Positions 46,560-60,390 of a stretch of 64,000 bases of DNA are shown here, piece after piece; positions within the stretch are counted from its first letter, which is position 1; the number at the start of each line of letters is the position of its first letter. Origin of the DNA: Comamonas sp. SCN 65-56. GTDB lineage: Bacteria > Pseudomonadota > Gammaproteobacteria > Burkholderiales > Burkholderiaceae_C. A program made the position numbers and the translations under genes. The stretch covers positions 1-64,000 of the forward strand of contig NZ_MEDS01000010.1 of NCBI RefSeq assembly GCF_001724135.1. The letters are read 5' to 3'. Below the pieces are notes generated by a model that did not search any database, was not told the origin of the DNA, and saw nothing but the letters and a program-made list of their open reading frames with translations.

Positions 46560-47375
46560 TCAGCGCGCGGCGCCGTTGCCGCCGTGGCGCGCCATCGGGG
46601 GGATGTCGGCATCGAGCGAGCGCAGGTCGGCCACGGGTTCGGCGCCAAAGTCGGCGCGATGCAGCCATGCCAGCACGCGCTGGGCGGCAGCGTCGGTGCT
46701 GGCGAGTGCGTGCGCCTGTTTCAGCTGGACGAAGCGCGCGTGGTCGGGAAAGTCGCTCGCCTGGGCGCCACGCAGCTGGACCTGCATGTCGGTGTCGATG
46801 ACGCCGGGCGCCAGAGCGCAGACGCGTGCACCCTGCGGTTTGCCGGCTTCTTCCAGTGCCAGGCAGCGGGTGAAGTGGTCCATGCCGGCCTTGGCGGCGC
46901 AGTAGGCGGCAGTGGAGGCCATGGGCCTGCGCCCCAGGCCGGATGAAATATTGAGCACCTTGCGCGGTGCCTTCCAGTGCCCGGTGGCGCTGAGGAAGAC
47001 GGCGGACAGCAGCATCGGTGCCTCCAGCCCCACGCGCAGTGCGGTGGCCAGCGCTGCCTGCCCGGCGGCGTCGGCGCTCTGGCTCAGGGGCACGATGGGC
47101 GGTATCACGCCGGCGTTGTTGATCAGCGTGGCGCTGGCGTGGCGTGCGGGGGGCTGGTCGGCGAGCCATTCGCGCAGCCGTTCGGCGGCGAGCGCGGCAT
47201 CGGCCAGGTCGTGCTGCCATTGCTCCAGCCGGGCGCCCGGTGGGGCGCTGAGCTGTGGATGGACGTTGCGCGAGACAAGAATCAGCGTGTGCCCGGGTTG
47301 CATCAACTGGCGTGCGAGCGCCAGGCCAAGGCCACGGGATGCGCCGGTGATGATGGTCAGGTGGGAAGAGGACAT
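46560..47375 (-). CDS. short-chain dehydrogenase/reductase
   Basis: A 271-residue classical SDR. NAD(P) loop TIITGASRGLGLALARQL, LINNAGVIPP, the catalytic Ser in VLNISSGLGRRPM, the YxxxK pair in AAYCAAKAGMDHF, and LAPGVIDTDMQ are all present. Arg in SRNVHP after the second strand suggests NADPH preference. It resembles sepiapterin reductase or benzil reductase-type proteins. Substrate unknown. Confidence 0.87.
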   Translation of the reverse strand: MSSSHLTIITGASRGLGLALARQLMQPGHTLILVSRNVHPQLSAPPGARLEQWQHDLADAALAAERLREWLADQPPARHASATLINNAGVIPPIVPLSQSADAAGQAALATALRVGLEAPMLLSAVFLSATGHWKAPRKVLNISSGLGRRPMASTAAYCAAKAGMDHFTRCLALEEAGKPQGARVCALAPGVIDTDMQVQLRGAQASDFPDHARFVQLKQAHALASTDAAAQRVLAWLHRADFGAEPVADLRSLDADIPPMARHGGNGAAR

Positions 47376-47436
47376 GCGGATGGTGCGGCGGGTGGTGTGC
47401 GCGCTGGTGCGGCGCCATCACCTGCATTCTGGTGCA

Positions 47437-48102
47437 TCAAAAAGGGGGTGGCGCATTGAACTCCATCCATGTGCCGGTCGCTGGATGGGCAAAACCCAGT
47501 TTCCAGGCATGCAGCAGCAGGCGCGGGCTGGCGGCGGCCAGTTCCGGCGCGGCATAGAGTGCATCGCCCAGGATGGGGTGTCCGATATGCGCCAGATGCA
47601 GGCGCAGCTGGTGGGTGCGGCCGGTGAGCGGTGCCAGCTCCAGCCGCGTGCGGTGGCCGGTGGCATCGTGGAGCAGCGTGCGCCAGCGCGTCTGGCTCGC
47701 CTTGCCCCGGGCGACATCCACTTTCTGCAGCGGACGACGCGGCCAATCGGCCATGAGCGGCGCGTCTATGGTGCTCCAGCCGTCGGCGTCGGCGTCTTCC
47801 CGGGGCTGGCCGTGGACGATGGCCAGATAGCGCTTGGCCATCGTGCGCGCCGCAAACGCGTGGCTCAGGCTGCGCTGGGCAACGCCATGGCGTGCCATCA
47901 GCACCAGCCCCGAGGTGGCCTGATCGAGCCGATGGACGACGAGCGCATCCGGGTAGTGCTGCTGCACGCGCCGGCTCAGGCAGTCTTGCTTGTCCGCTCC
48001 ACGGCCGGGCACGCAGAGCAGCCCGGCAGGCTTGCACAGCAGCAGCACATCGTTGTCCGCGTGCACGCACTGCAGGCACGCCACTGCGTCATTGGCGGCC
48101 AT
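47437..48102 (-). CDS. RluA-family pseudouridine synthase
   Basis: A 221-residue pseudouridine synthase of the RluA group without S4 domain. VLLLCKPAGLLCVPGRG, VVHRLDQATSGLVLMARH with the catalytic Asp, AKRYLAIVHG, LELAPLTGRTHQLRLHLAHIGHPILGDALY, and RLLLHAWKLGF fit RluA itself (23S U746 and tRNA U32), which is of the same size. The exact RNA target is an inference. Its start overlaps the end of the histidine-kinase gene by 14 nt. Confidence 0.88.
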   Translation of the reverse strand: MAANDAVACLQCVHADNDVLLLCKPAGLLCVPGRGADKQDCLSRRVQQHYPDALVVHRLDQATSGLVLMARHGVAQRSLSHAFAARTMAKRYLAIVHGQPREDADADGWSTIDAPLMADWPRRPLQKVDVARGKASQTRWRTLLHDATGHRTRLELAPLTGRTHQLRLHLAHIGHPILGDALYAAPELAAASPRLLLHAWKLGFAHPATGTWMEFNAPPPF

Positions 48103-50257
48103 CGATGAGCCGGTCCACCGTTTCGCACAGCTCCTGCACGTCGTTGGGCTTGTGGATCAGAGCCCGCGCACCTTCCTGCAGCGCGGCTTGCTCGATGTCG
48201 GCGGTGATGTAGCCCGAAGCCAGCGCCACCGGCAGATCGCCGCGGATCTGGCGCGCGGCGCGCAACAGCTGCACGCCGGAATGGCCGGGCATGTTGTAGT
48301 CGGTGACCAGCAGGTCGTAGCCATCCGGGTCTTGCGCCAGCGCTGCCGTGGCCGCCTGCGGATCGGTGAAGCCGCTGACCTCGTAGCCGCGGCGTGCCAG
48401 CAGCCGCTGCACCAGAAACACCAGTGCCTGGTCATCGTCGACATACATCACATGGCGCTTGCGTGCGGGTGTGGCGGGGGCCTGCGCTGCAGGCATGCCG
48501 GGCAAGGCTTGCTGGCGGGTGTCGGCCTGACGTTGAACTTCCTGCTCCACCGCAGGGAAATACAGCGTAAAGCAACTTCCCTGCCCGGGTGCACTCTGCA
48601 CATCGACCGCGCCGCCATGCGTGCGCATCACGCCATGCACCACCGGCAGACCCAGCCCGGTGCCCTGGCCGACGGGCTTGGTGGTGTAAAACGGCTCGAA
48701 GATGCGCGCGCGCGTGGCGGCGTCCATGCCCGGCCCGTCATCGATCACGTCCAGCGCTACGTAGAGGCCGGGCGTGAGAGTCAGGCGCTCTGCCAGGCGT
48801 TGCTGCGGTTGCACGCGCCGAGCGCGCATGCGCACTTGCCCGGCCTGGGTGCCCAGAGCCTGGACGGCGTTGGTGCAGAGGTTGAGCAGCGCCTGTTCCA
48901 CCTGCGTAGCATCGGCCAGGATGGCCGGCAGGCGCTCCGGCGCTTCCACCAGCAGCGTGACGCCGGGCGGCAAGGTGACATGCAGCAGGCGTTCGGTCTC
49001 GTGCATCAGCTCGGGCAGCTGCACGGCGCGCCGCTCGGGTGCTTCATTGCGGCTGAAGGCAAGAATCTGGCGCACCAGATCGCGCGCACGGCGTGCGGCT
49101 TTTTCGATCTCGTGCAGGCTCTCCAGCACGCGCGCATCGGCGGCGGGGGCCTCGGCATCGGCCTTGGCCAGTTCGACGTTGCCTAGAATGGCATGCAGGA
49201 TGTTGTTGAAATCATGCGCGATGCCGCCCGCCATGGTGCCCACGGCCTGCATCTTCTGGGATTCGCGCAGCTGCCCTTCCAGTTCGCTGCGCCGCGCCTC
49301 GGCGCGCTTGTGCGCGGTCAGATCGCGTGCGAAGACGGTGGTGGTCACACGCCCCTCGTGGTGCTCGAACGCCATGTTCACTTCCACCGCCAGCGGCTGG
49401 CCGGCGGCGGTGCGCGCCTGCACCTCGCCCAGGGCCGCCTGCGTGGTGAGCTGGGCGTAGGCCGGCGCGCGGTCCAGTTCGGGGAAGAAGCGCGCCAGCG
49501 GACTGCCCAGCGCGTCGCGCGTCGGGCACTGGAAAAGCGCGGCGGCGGTCGGGTTGAAGACGGTGATGCGCTGGTGCTCGTCGATGCAGATGATGGCGTC
49601 GAGCGCGGAGTTGATCACCGCCTCCAGCCGCTCCTCGCTGGCGTGCAGCTGCTCGTTGCGCTGCTGCAGCGTCTTGCGCTCGGCCAGCAGCGGGCCCTGG
49701 TCAATCACGGCGCACAGAAACTGGCGCAGCGGTTCGCCTTGGGCCAGCGGAATCTCGGCATAGGCAATGTGCAGATCGCCCGTGATCTGGCGCTCGCGCC
49801 CGATGCGAAACACCACCTCGGAGCTGTCGCTGCGTCCCTGAACGCGGGCGATGGCAAAGGCGCGGTGGACCCGGTCGGCATCGGTGTCGCTGACAAAGGG
49901 CATGAGCGAGGTCAGTGGCCGATCGGCCTCGGTCGGCTGAAACGAGCGATGCGCCATCGCATTCGCCTGCACCACCATGTCATGCTCGTCCAGCACCATG
50001 AGCGCCAGCGGCACGCTGGCAAACAGCGCCTCGAAGCGCTCGGACGCGCTTTCCGCCACCTGCTGGCTGTAGAGCAGCTCCTTGTTCTGGACCTGCAGCT
50101 CGCGCTGCGCCGTCTGAAGCTGCTCTATCACCTCGCTGATCGGCCCTTCGAAGCGGTCGGCGCTGCGGCGCTCCACGGTCACCTGTCCGGGCCGGGCCGC
50201 ATCGGGTGCCTGGGGTGTTCCGTTCTGGCCCAGGAATGACAGATCAGGGAGGTTCAT
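48089..50257 (-). CDS. PAS-PAS hybrid histidine kinase with receiver domain
   Basis: A 722-residue cytosolic sensor kinase; no membrane segment is seen. A short coiled coil (VIEQLQTAQRELQVQNKELL) precedes PAS 1 (about residues 70-190) and PAS 2 (about 210-330, INSALDAIICIDEHQRITVFNP). The HisKA domain has MAGGIAHDFNNILHAILGN with the phosphorylated His. The HATPase has LNLCTNAVQAL, DDGPGMDAATRARIFEPFYTTK and GTGLGLPVVHGVM. A C-terminal receiver starts VMYVDDDQALVFLVQ and has the phosphoacceptor Asp in LLVTDYNMPGHSG and Lys in LIHKPND. The signal and output partner are unknown. Confidence 0.92.
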   Translation of the reverse strand: MNLPDLSFLGQNGTPQAPDAARPGQVTVERRSADRFEGPISEVIEQLQTAQRELQVQNKELLYSQQVAESASERFEALFASVPLALMVLDEHDMVVQANAMAHRSFQPTEADRPLTSLMPFVSDTDADRVHRAFAIARVQGRSDSSEVVFRIGRERQITGDLHIAYAEIPLAQGEPLRQFLCAVIDQGPLLAERKTLQQRNEQLHASEERLEAVINSALDAIICIDEHQRITVFNPTAAALFQCPTRDALGSPLARFFPELDRAPAYAQLTTQAALGEVQARTAAGQPLAVEVNMAFEHHEGRVTTTVFARDLTAHKRAEARRSELEGQLRESQKMQAVGTMAGGIAHDFNNILHAILGNVELAKADAEAPAADARVLESLHEIEKAARRARDLVRQILAFSRNEAPERRAVQLPELMHETERLLHVTLPPGVTLLVEAPERLPAILADATQVEQALLNLCTNAVQALGTQAGQVRMRARRVQPQQRLAERLTLTPGLYVALDVIDDGPGMDAATRARIFEPFYTTKPVGQGTGLGLPVVHGVMRTHGGAVDVQSAPGQGSCFTLYFPAVEQEVQRQADTRQQALPGMPAAQAPATPARKRHVMYVDDDQALVFLVQRLLARRGYEVSGFTDPQAATAALAQDPDGYDLLVTDYNMPGHSGVQLLRAARQIRGDLPVALASGYITADIEQAALQEGARALIHKPNDVQELCETVDRLIDGRQ

Positions 50258-50284
50258 GGCTGTCGGTCGGCTGCGGCGCGGGCG

Positions 50285-50686
50285 TCAGTGCTTGACGGCC
50301 AGCAATTCCACTTCAAAGGTCAGCGTGGCATTGGGCGGGATCACGCCGCCCGCGCCACGCGAGCCGTAGGCGATCTGCGGCGGACAAATGAGCTTGGCCT
50401 TGCCGCCCACCTTCATTTTCTGTAGCCCCTCGGTCCAGCAGGGGATGACGCGGCCCAGCGGGAACTCGGTGGGCTCGCCGCGCTGGTAGGAGCTGTCAAA
50501 GACCTTGCCATCGGCGAACATGCCCTTGTAGTGCACCTTGACGATGTCGCTGGCCTTGGGCGCGTCGCCCTGGCCTTCGGTGATGGCTTCATAGATCAGG
50601 CCGCTGTCGGTGGTGACCGGCGTGGCCTGCACAGCGGTGGCGGCAAGCGCCAGCAGCGTGGCGAACAGGATGGGAGCAGGGCGCAT
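50285..50686 (-). CDS. periplasmic FKBP-type peptidyl-prolyl isomerase
   Basis: A 133-residue exported proline isomerase. The signal peptide MRPAPILFATLLALAATAVQA is followed by TPVTTDSGLIYEAITEG and one FKBP domain: VKVHYKGMFADGKVFDSSYQRGEPTEFPLGRVIPCWTEGLQKM-type core with GSRGAGGVIPPNATLTFEVELL at the end, the active-site aromatic and Asp residues kept. It assists folding in the periplasm. The gene lies 27 bp upstream of the kinase gene on the same strand. Confidence 0.93.
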   Translation of the reverse strand: MRPAPILFATLLALAATAVQATPVTTDSGLIYEAITEGQGDAPKASDIVKVHYKGMFADGKVFDSSYQRGEPTEFPLGRVIPCWTEGLQKMKVGGKAKLICPPQIAYGSRGAGGVIPPNATLTFEVELLAVKH

Positions 50687-50805
50687 GGGGAGTGTCTGAA
50701 AAAAGAGGGTGAAACCAGCGCTGCAGATCGCGCATGGAGGTGCAGGAACCGAAATGATAGGGGCTTGCAGCAGCCGCCTGGGCGAATGGAACCCGCAAGC
50801 GCTCG

Positions 50806-51786
50806 CTATGACGCCGCGGGCGTCTGCATGCGCATGCCGTCGGTGGTGATCTCGACGTGATCCACCTTGCCCAGCAGCTCGGGGAAACTTTCAAACCCGT
50901 ACTCCTGCCAGTTCCAGCGCGGCTTCACGTACTTGCCAACCGCGTCAAGACTCGCCCAACCCTTGGCGCTTTTGAATTTGTTGCAAGCCTCGTCAAGCAA
51001 CTTGACGAGATCGCCAAAAGGGATTTTTCGGCAATACATGCGGTTGGCTTCGTCAGTGCGGAATTGCAGGCCTCGCAGCTCGCGCAGCATGCCGGAGAGT
51101 TTGGCGTAGCCGTAGCTGCGCGAGTCGAAGTCCGGCCGCGTTTCGCTGATGATGTTGCCGATCTTGCCGACGAAGGCCCAGCCGGTGGTTTCGTCGGTCG
51201 CGTCCTTGATCGACTTGTTCAGCAGGCTCTTGATGGCGGTGTCCATTTGCCGCGGCTTGGCTGCGGACTTGGCGGCGTCGGGCGGATCGACCGGGGCCGC
51301 GGTCGATGCGGCCCCGGTTTCATTTTTGTTTTTTCCCGCTTCACCGAGGTTTTCAATATAGAAGAACCGGTCGCAGGCTTGCCGGAAGGCTTCCGGCGTC
51401 TTGGTTCGGCCGAATCCGTAAACCACTCGACCCGAGGCCCGGATGCGTGAGGCCAGAGGCGTGAAGTCGCTGTCGCTGGAAACCAGGCAAAAACCGTCGA
51501 AGTGGCCGCTGTAGAGCAAATCCATCGCGTCGATGATCAGCCCCATGTCGGTGGCGTCCTTGCCCTTGGTGTAGGCGAACTGCTGGATCGGCACCAGTGC
51601 GTGCTTGAGCAAAATGCTGCGCCAGCCGCTGAGCAGCGGACTGCTCCAGTCGCCATAGATGCGCTTGACGCTGGCGATGCCGTATTTGGCGATTTCCTCC
51701 AGCAAGTCTTGCGCGCAGGCAGCCGTCGTGTTGTCGGCGTCGATGAGGACGGCCAGCTTTTCAGGTTTCAGGCTTTCGCTGGCCAT
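50806..51786 (-). CDS. NYN domain protein with OST-HTH/LOTUS domains
   Basis: A 326-residue protein. Residues about 10-150 form a NYN (PIN-like) nuclease domain with the acidic residues in VLIDADNTTAACAQDLL, GKDATDMGLIIDAMDLLY and FCLVSSDSDFTPLASRIR. A Lys/Ala-rich linker (GEAGKNKNETGAAST) leads to OST-HTH/LOTUS-like regions (WAFVGKIGNIISETRPDFDSRSYGYAKLSGMLREL and a following winged part). Such proteins are thought to bind RNA and cut it, but bacterial targets are not known. The start is ATG 51786, 25 bp after the gcvP stop on the same strand. Confidence 0.88.
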   Translation of the reverse strand: MASESLKPEKLAVLIDADNTTAACAQDLLEEIAKYGIASVKRIYGDWSSPLLSGWRSILLKHALVPIQQFAYTKGKDATDMGLIIDAMDLLYSGHFDGFCLVSSDSDFTPLASRIRASGRVVYGFGRTKTPEAFRQACDRFFYIENLGEAGKNKNETGAASTAAPVDPPDAAKSAAKPRQMDTAIKSLLNKSIKDATDETTGWAFVGKIGNIISETRPDFDSRSYGYAKLSGMLRELRGLQFRTDEANRMYCRKIPFGDLVKLLDEACNKFKSAKGWASLDAVGKYVKPRWNWQEYGFESFPELLGKVDHVEITTDGMRMQTPAAS

Positions 51787-51811
51787 CCGGATTCCTCGAT
51801 ATGCAAAAACC

Positions 51812-54742
<2,931 letters not shown>

Positions 54743-54754
54743 GGGAGGGATCTT

Positions 54755-54815
54755 GGTTAAATATGCTTGCAACTGGCGCCCATCAAGCGCTGGTTACTCT
54801 CTCTTTGATAGCTCA
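54755..54815 (-). repeat. intergenic copy of dispersed ~50 bp repeat
   Basis: Between gcvH and gcvP, the minus strand reads gagctatcaaagagagagta, then ccagcgcttgatgggcgcc, like the dispersed repeat at 39987. Confidence 0.55.
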
Positions 54816-54928
54816 AAGTTCAGCGTTGAGGAACAGGTTCAGCGTTTGGCGTTGAGCGTTCAGCGTGAACTTCCGCAAGCGTCTGGATTCTCCACACGCT
54901 CAACGCTCAACGCTCAACGCTCAACCTC
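54815..54928. repeat. heptamer repeat cluster between gcvH and gcvP
   Basis: Near the gcvH end the unit gctcaac is repeated four times in tandem (about 54899-54927). Upstream lie complementary copies (gcgttgagcgttcagcgtg, about 54852-54872). The two blocks could pair into a long hairpin in the gcv transcript between gcvH and gcvP. Confidence 0.75.
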
Positions 54929-54931
54929 TAC

Positions 54932-55303
54932 TCACGCCTTGGTGAAATCGTTGTAAGCGGCTTCGTCCATCAGCGCGTCGGCTTGACCGGCGTTGGCGAG
55001 CTTGAGCTTGAAGAACCAGCCCGCGCCCATCGGGTCGGTGTTGGCGAGCGAGGGGTCGGCGCGCAGCTGCTCGTTGACTTCCACCACTTCGCCCGCAACA
55101 GGCATGTAGATGTCGGACGCGGCCTTGACCGATTCGACGACACCGGCCACGTCGCCCGCGGCATAGGTCTTGCCCACTTCGGGCAGATCGACGAACACCA
55201 CGTCGCCGAGTGCGTCCTGCGCATGCGTGGTGATGCCGACTGTGGCGGCGGCGGCGTTGGAAGCGTCGACCCACTCGTGGTCTTTGGAAAAGCGAATCGT
55301 CAT
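54932..55303 (-). CDS. gcvH: glycine cleavage system H protein
   Basis: The lipoyl-carrier protein of the glycine cleavage system. The 123-residue product begins MTIRFSKDHEWVDASN, has YAAGDVAGVVESVKAASDIYMPVAGEVVEVNE with the lipoylated Lys in ESVKAASD, and ends NDFTKA. The ALGDVVFVDLPEVGKTY segment is typical. It lies between gcvT and gcvP and shuttles intermediates between their products and the lipoamide dehydrogenase, which is not in this window. Confidence 0.96.
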   Translation of the reverse strand: MTIRFSKDHEWVDASNAAAATVGITTHAQDALGDVVFVDLPEVGKTYAAGDVAGVVESVKAASDIYMPVAGEVVEVNEQLRADPSLANTDPMGAGWFFKLKLANAGQADALMDEAAYNDFTKA

Positions 55304-55348
55304 GTGCGGGGTCTCCGTGTGTCAGGTTGGGAAGCGGGGATTGTGAGG

Positions 55349-56476
55349 CTAGCCGCGGTGGTAGCGCGGCGGCAGGAAGGGCGTGGCTGCGACTTCCATC
55401 GGCACGTTTTTGCCGCGCACCAGGGCGTTCACGCGCGTGCCGACGGCGGCCAGCTGCGGCGGCAGATAGCCGAGCGCGATCGGTTTGTCCACGCTGGGCG
55501 CCAGCAGTCCGCTGGTGACGACGCCGACCTTCTGGCCGCTCTCGTCGTGCAATTCGACGTGATCGCGCACCGGCACGCGCTCGAGCGCGACGAGGCCCAC
55601 GCGCTTGCGGGTGAGTGTCGATGGGTCGACGATCTGCGCGAGGATTTTTTCCGCGCCGGGAAAACCCCCGGCGCGCTCGCCGCCGCTGCGGCGCACCTTC
55701 TGGATGGCCCAGTTCAGTCCGGCCTCGGGCGGCGTGGTGGCGGTGTCGATGTCGTTGCCGTACAGGCACAGGCCGGCTTCCAGGCGCAGCGAGTTGCGCG
55801 CGCCCAGGCCTATGGGCTTGACTTCGGGCTGCGCCAGCAGCGCTCGCGCCAAGGCCTGGGCCTGGTCGCCGGGCAGCGAGATTTCAAAACCGTCCTCACC
55901 GGTGTAGCCGCTGCGCGTGATGAAGAGCGGCGTGCCCTGCCAATCGGCGTGGATGCCGTTCATGAACACCAGTGGCTGCACGGCGGGCACCAGGCGTGCC
56001 AGCGCGCTGGCAGCCCGCGGGCCTTGCAGCGCCAGCAGGCCGTGATCGGGCAGGGTTTCGATGGTGCAGCGCGCGCCGATCTTTTCGCGCATGTGGGCGA
56101 TGTCGCCCACCTTGCAGGCGCCGTTGACGATGAGAAAGAAGACGTCTTCGGCCTCGCGGAAGAACATCAGGTCGTCGATGATGCCGCCCGCGTCGTTCAG
56201 CAGCAGGCCGTAGCGCTGCTTGCCCACGGCCAGGCCCGCGACGTCCACTGGCATCAGGCTTTCCAGCGCGGCGGCCGCATCCGGCCCCTTGACCCTGAGC
56301 TGGCCCATGTGCGAGACGTCGAACAGCCCGGCGTGCTCGCGCACGTGCAGGTGCTCGGCCATCAGGCCGGTGGGATATTGGACCGGCATGGAATAACCGG
56401 CGAAGGGCACCATGCGCGCGCCCAGCTCCTGGTGCAGGTGGGCAAGCGGTGTATTGAGCAGGGCGGTATCGGACAA
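55349..56476 (-). CDS. gcvT: aminomethyltransferase, T protein
   Basis: Transfers the methylene group from aminomethyl-lipoyl GcvH to tetrahydrofolate and releases ammonia. A TTG start at 56476 is chosen: GAGGAG lies 7 nt ahead and the product then begins SDTALLNTPLAHLHQELGAR as in the family; longer starts would run into the riboswitch. The 375-residue product has MVPFAGYSMPVQYP, HAGLFDVSHMGQ, DAGGIIDDLMFFR, RSGYTGEDGFEISLPG, LGARNSLRLEAGLCLYGND and VGVVTSGLLAPSVDKPIALGY. It is first in the operon behind a glycine riboswitch. Confidence 0.94.
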   Translation of the reverse strand: MSDTALLNTPLAHLHQELGARMVPFAGYSMPVQYPTGLMAEHLHVREHAGLFDVSHMGQLRVKGPDAAAALESLMPVDVAGLAVGKQRYGLLLNDAGGIIDDLMFFREAEDVFFLIVNGACKVGDIAHMREKIGARCTIETLPDHGLLALQGPRAASALARLVPAVQPLVFMNGIHADWQGTPLFITRSGYTGEDGFEISLPGDQAQALARALLAQPEVKPIGLGARNSLRLEAGLCLYGNDIDTATTPPEAGLNWAIQKVRRSGGERAGGFPGAEKILAQIVDPSTLTRKRVGLVALERVPVRDHVELHDESGQKVGVVTSGLLAPSVDKPIALGYLPPQLAAVGTRVNALVRGKNVPMEVAATPFLPPRYHRG

Positions 56477-56542
56477 GCGCGGACTCCTCGATGGAAATTC
56501 GATGGCAAGGCAGGCCACGCCACGGGGCGTGGGCATGCCCGG

Positions 56543-56757
56543 CTGTCCGCTTTACCTGAGAGATTCACGCGGGGTGGGCCGCGCTTGCTCCTTCGGTGGA
56601 GGCGGGCGGTGGATCACCGCGCGCCCCTCTCTCCAGCAGGGATGCGCCCCGACGAGCGGAGCACTTGCCAGTCCTTTTGCCTGAGCGTTTGGGCATTGAG
56701 CCTCGCGCCTTCGGCGGCGCCTGGCCATGCTGGCTGCGGCGCTCTCTCCTGACAGGC
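56543..56757 (-). ncRNA. tandem glycine riboswitch
   Basis: Read on the minus strand, two glycine aptamers lie in tandem in the gcvT leader. Aptamer 1 has tcaggagagagcgcc, gccgaaggcgcgagg and acgctcaggcaaaaggactg; aptamer 2 has ctggagagaggggcg, ccaccgaaggagcaagcg and ctctcaggtaaagcggac. The GGAGAG, CCGAAGG and CTCAGG-TAAA blocks are the conserved glycine-binding core. In this class glycine binding usually switches the downstream gcv operon on. The 3' end is about 65 nt ahead of the gcvT start. Confidence 0.95.
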
Positions 56758-56784
56758 GCGGATTCTATCCGCTGCGTGCCGCGC

Positions 56785-57867
56785 ATGGCGGCGGATTCCA
56801 AGACAGCGGACGGCACGCCCCTTGAAGGCCATGGCCTGGCCTATCCCTGCGATCCTGCGCCCGAGGCCGGCCAAGCCAAGGAGGTCGCCCCTGGCCTGTG
56901 GTGGATACGCATGCGCCTGCCGTTTGCGCTCAACCACATCAACCTCTGGGCACTGCGCGACAAGGACGATGCGGGTGAGGGCTGGGCATTGGTCGATACC
57001 GGCATCGGCGGGGCCGTCACGGCAACCGCATGGCAGGAACTGTTTGCCGGCCCGCTGGCGGGCCGCATCACGCGCGTTTTCATCACCCACATGCACCCGG
57101 ACCATATCGGCATGGCGGGCTGGATCACGCGCAAATTTGGCTGTCGCATGTGGATCAGCCGCCTGGAATACCTGAGCTGCCGTGCGCTCATCTCCGACAC
57201 CGGGCGTGAGGCGCCCGATGACGCACTGAGCTTCTACCGCCGCGCCGGCTGGAGCGAGGAGGCGCTGGAGACCTACCGCACGCGCTTTGGCGGCTTCGGC
57301 AAGATGATCCATACGCTGCCCGACAGCTACCGGCGCCTGCACGATGGTGAAACCATCACCATCGGCCAGGACGCATGGCGCGTGGTCATGGGCAACGGGC
57401 ATTCGCCCGAGCACGCCTGCCTGTATTGCCCCGAGCGCCGGCTTTTGATCTCGGGTGACCAGGTACTGCCGGGAATTTCATCGAACGTTTCGGTGTTTCC
57501 GACCGAGCCCGACGCCGATCCGCTGAGCGGCTGGCTGGCGTCGCTGGACAAGTTGCAGCGCGAGGTGCCCGACGATGTGCTGGTGCTGCCAGCGCACAAC
57601 CAGCCATTTCGCGGGCTGCATGCGCGGCTGGAGCAACTCAGGCGCAGCCACCATGACACGCTCGACCGTCTGCGCCAGGCGCTTGCCGAGCCGCGGCGGG
57701 CGGTGGACGTGTTCGGTGCGCTGTTCGCGCGGCCCATCACCGCCGATCAGGTGCTGCTGGGCCTGGCCACGGGCGAGGCGCTGGCGGATCTCAATTACCT
57801 GGTCGGTCGGGGCGAAGTGCGTGCGACGCTGGAAGACGATGGGTGCCTGTGGTACCAGCGGCAGTGA
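56785..57867 (+). CDS. MBL-fold metallo-hydrolase
   Basis: A 360-residue metallo-beta-lactamase-fold hydrolase. The metal-binding motif is THMHPDHIGMAGWI, with a further His in NGHSPEHACLYCPERRLLISGDQVLP, where the bridging Asp lies, and a last His in VLVLPAHNQPFRG. A C-terminal helical domain follows (LRRSHHDTLDRLRQAL...LADLNYLVGRGEV). This architecture resembles the glyoxalase II-like/LACTB2-type group. ATG 56785 begins 28 bp beyond the riboswitch on the other strand; the frame upstream reads through it and is not credible as protein. Substrate unknown. Confidence 0.87.
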   Translation: MAADSKTADGTPLEGHGLAYPCDPAPEAGQAKEVAPGLWWIRMRLPFALNHINLWALRDKDDAGEGWALVDTGIGGAVTATAWQELFAGPLAGRITRVFITHMHPDHIGMAGWITRKFGCRMWISRLEYLSCRALISDTGREAPDDALSFYRRAGWSEEALETYRTRFGGFGKMIHTLPDSYRRLHDGETITIGQDAWRVVMGNGHSPEHACLYCPERRLLISGDQVLPGISSNVSVFPTEPDADPLSGWLASLDKLQREVPDDVLVLPAHNQPFRGLHARLEQLRRSHHDTLDRLRQALAEPRRAVDVFGALFARPITADQVLLGLATGEALADLNYLVGRGEVRATLEDDGCLWYQRQ

Positions 57868-57940
57868 GGTTGGGCAGGCACAGGCTGGTGCGCCATTGAG
57901 GGGGCTGCCTGATCGTGGTGTGATCCGGAGCAGCGCCGCG

Positions 57941-57988
57941 ATTTATTTTGCAAAATTACTTGACATTTAAACTATTCACAAATAAATT
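57941..57988 (+). promoter_or_regulatory. promoter and candidate MarR operator of the aminobenzoyl-CoA operon
   Basis: TTGACA (57960-57965) and TAAATT (57983-57988) are 17 bp apart, 40 bp before the first gene: a good sigma-70 promoter in an AT-rich patch. An 8-bp inverted repeat (atttattt at 57941, aaataaat at 57980) brackets it and tatt-cac-aaata overlaps the -10 region. This is a likely binding site for the MarR protein encoded in the operon. Confidence 0.65.
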
Positions 57989-58027
57989 ACGTCCATCTTC
58001 CAGCCACAGCACACCAGAGGTTCAACC

Positions 58028-60385
<2,358 letters not shown>

Positions 60386-60390
60386 GCGGC

